Part shown: piece after piece, positions 6,165 to 7,095 of the stretch | Layout: each line of letters opens with the position of its first letter | How positions within the stretch are numbered: position 1 is the first letter of the stretch | NCBI GenBank assembly: GCA_028290765.1 | Contig: JAQGJF010000168.1 | Coordinates: 1 to 7,095 of the forward strand | Direction of reading: 5' to 3' | Source: Tardiphaga sp. | GTDB lineage: Bacteria > Pseudomonadota > Alphaproteobacteria > Rhizobiales > Xanthobacteraceae | Length of the DNA stretch: 7,095 nucleotides | Notes under the pieces: generated by a model | Told to the model about the DNA's origin: nothing | Seen by the model: only the letters and a program-made list of their open reading frames with translations | Database searches by the model: none | Program-made: the position numbers and the translations under genes

Positions 6165-7016
6165 ATGAAGTTCGTGTCATTCTCCCACCGCAACAAGGAA
6201 AGCTGGGGTGCCGTTGTCGGCGATGGCATCGTCGACCTCGGCGCGCAATTCCCGACGCTGGCGGATTTCATCGCCAGCGCCGATTTCGCCAAGCGCGACC
6301 AGATCGTTGCCGCTCACAAGCCGACCCTGAAACTGTCCGACATCAGCTACCTGCCGGTGATTCCGCGCCCCGAAAAGATCATCTGCGCGGTGCGAAACTA
6401 TCTCGATCACCACAAGGAAGCGGTGGCGCACGGCATGGATCGCCAGCTCACGGAATTTCCGCCGATCTTCCTGCGGGTCTGGCGTTCCCAGGTCGGCCAC
6501 AACCAGCCGGTGATCCGGCCCAAGGTCTCGACCCATCTCGATTGGGAAGGCGAGTTGGCCGTTATCATCGGCAAGGGCGGCCGCCACATTCCGGAAAGCG
6601 AGGCGATGAGCCATGTCGCCGGTTATTCGATCTACAACGATGTCAGCGTCCGCGATTATCAGCGCCACGCCCAGCAGATCGCCGCCGGCAAGAATTTCGT
6701 CGGTACCGGACCGTTCGGGCCCTGGCTGGTGACCACGGACGAGGTGCCCGACCCCACCCACCTGAAACTCGAAACCCGCGTCAACGGCGAGACCGTGCAG
6801 TCGTCGGATACTTCGCTGCTGATTTTTTCGATCGAACGGCTGATCAGCTATTCATCGGATATTTTCGATCTCGTGCCCGGCGACGTCATCGCCACCGGCA
6901 CCCCCGCCGGCGTCGGCTTCACGCGAAAACCGCCGATCTTCCTGAAAGCCGGCGATGTCGTCGAGGTCGAGATCGAAAAGCTCGGCGCGCTGAGCAATCC
7001 GGTGGTCGACGAATAG
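6165..7016 (+). CDS. Fumarylacetoacetate hydrolase (FAH)-family protein
   Basis: The 283-residue protein belongs to the FAH superfamily, whose members hydrolyse or hydrate acylpyruvates and related 2-oxo acids formed after aromatic ring cleavage. A short N-terminal domain (1-60, MKFVSFSHRNKESWGAVVGDGIVDL) precedes the catalytic fold. That fold has ICAVRNYLDHHKEA (73-86), the divalent-metal ligands Glu128 and Glu130 in LDWEGELAVIIG, Asp159 in YNDVSVRD, Lys176 in GKNFVGTGPFGPW, and the closing loop ATGTPAGVGF (243-252). All expected metal residues are present and the length is typical, so it should be active. Candidate reactions include acylpyruvate hydrolase, 2-hydroxyhepta-2,4-dienedioate isomerase or a ketopentenoate hydratase-like step; the sequence does not choose. 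It lies 42 bp after the GntR gene in the same direction and is probably co-transcribed. Its chemistry complements the extradiol-like VOC enzyme of the divergent unit. Confidence 0.93.
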   Translation: MKFVSFSHRNKESWGAVVGDGIVDLGAQFPTLADFIASADFAKRDQIVAAHKPTLKLSDISYLPVIPRPEKIICAVRNYLDHHKEAVAHGMDRQLTEFPPIFLRVWRSQVGHNQPVIRPKVSTHLDWEGELAVIIGKGGRHIPESEAMSHVAGYSIYNDVSVRDYQRHAQQIAAGKNFVGTGPFGPWLVTTDEVPDPTHLKLETRVNGETVQSSDTSLLIFSIERLISYSSDIFDLVPGDVIATGTPAGVGFTRKPPIFLKAGDVVEVEIEKLGALSNPVVDE

Positions 7017-7037
7017 CTAAATCGGCGTCATCAGCCC

Positions 7038-7074
7038 CGTCATTGCGAGGAGCTCTCGCGACGAAGCAATCCAG
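7038..7074 (+). repeat. Dispersed palindromic repeat of the Bradyrhizobium/Rhodopseudomonas type
   Basis: The tract reads CGTCATTGCGAGGAGC, then TCTCGCGACGAAGCAATCCAG. I recall close variants (CGTCATTGCGAGG... and CGAAGCAATCCAG) as abundant intergenic repeats in Bradyrhizobium and Rhodopseudomonas. Internally GCGAG (7045-7049) pairs with CTCGC (7055-7059) over a five-base loop, and ATTGC pairs with GCAAT further out. The last bases of the window (CTGG, 7092-7095) match the start of its reverse complement, so a second, inverted arm probably continues beyond the edge. It lies 21 bp after the FAH stop and could also work as a transcript-end hairpin. Confidence 0.7.
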
Positions 7075-7095
7075 TTCTTGCTTCTTGGCTTCTGG

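Noticed and set aside
1..7095. CRISPR array, tRNA/rRNA, transposase or toxin-antitoxin pair
   Set aside because: I saw no regularly spaced repeats, cloverleaf-like sequence, transposase motifs or small paired genes on either strand.

Overview
The window is GC-rich, densely coded and looks alphaproteobacterial. It most resembles the Bradyrhizobium/Rhodopseudomonas group. The grounds are high third-position GC, a Bug/TctC-type periplasmic binding protein, a VOC/MDR/FAH/GntR catabolic set, and at the right edge a palindromic repeat (CGTCATTGCGAGG ... CGAAGCAATCCAG) that I recall as widely dispersed in those genomes. The assignment comes from recognition, not from a search.

Left part (1-2273): the last 72 codons of a cytochrome P450 enter from the left edge on the + strand. 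They converge on a membrane-anchored GGDEF diguanylate cyclase (233-1375, -) with six predicted membrane segments and no product-inhibition site. After a 261-bp gene-free stretch lies the wreck of a hexapeptide acyltransferase of the phosphonate-metabolism/CatB-like type (1637-2273, +). It is split over three reading frames by two small deletions.

Central and right part (2277-7016): two divergent transcription units face each other across a 135-bp AT-rich control region (5286-5420). Leftward are an MDR/quinone-oxidoreductase-like enzyme, a two-domain VOC protein with the metal triad of type I extradiol dioxygenases, and a Bug/TctC-type solute-binding protein. Rightward are a GntR/FCD regulator and a fumarylacetoacetate-hydrolase-family enzyme. 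The control region holds a perfect 10-bp inverted repeat and a 12-bp palindrome laid over a plausible sigma-70 promoter of the leftward unit.

Taken together, the central block reads as a small catabolic island for an aromatic or related organic acid. The binding protein would bind the substrate, the VOC enzyme would open a ring, the FAH enzyme would cleave the acylpyruvate-like product, the MDR enzyme would handle a quinone/enone redox step, and the GntR protein would sense an intermediate. The substrate cannot be read from the sequence. I saw no defence system, CRISPR array, transposase, tRNA or rRNA. The items most worth following are the doubly frameshifted acyltransferase, the divergent operator and the edge repeat.
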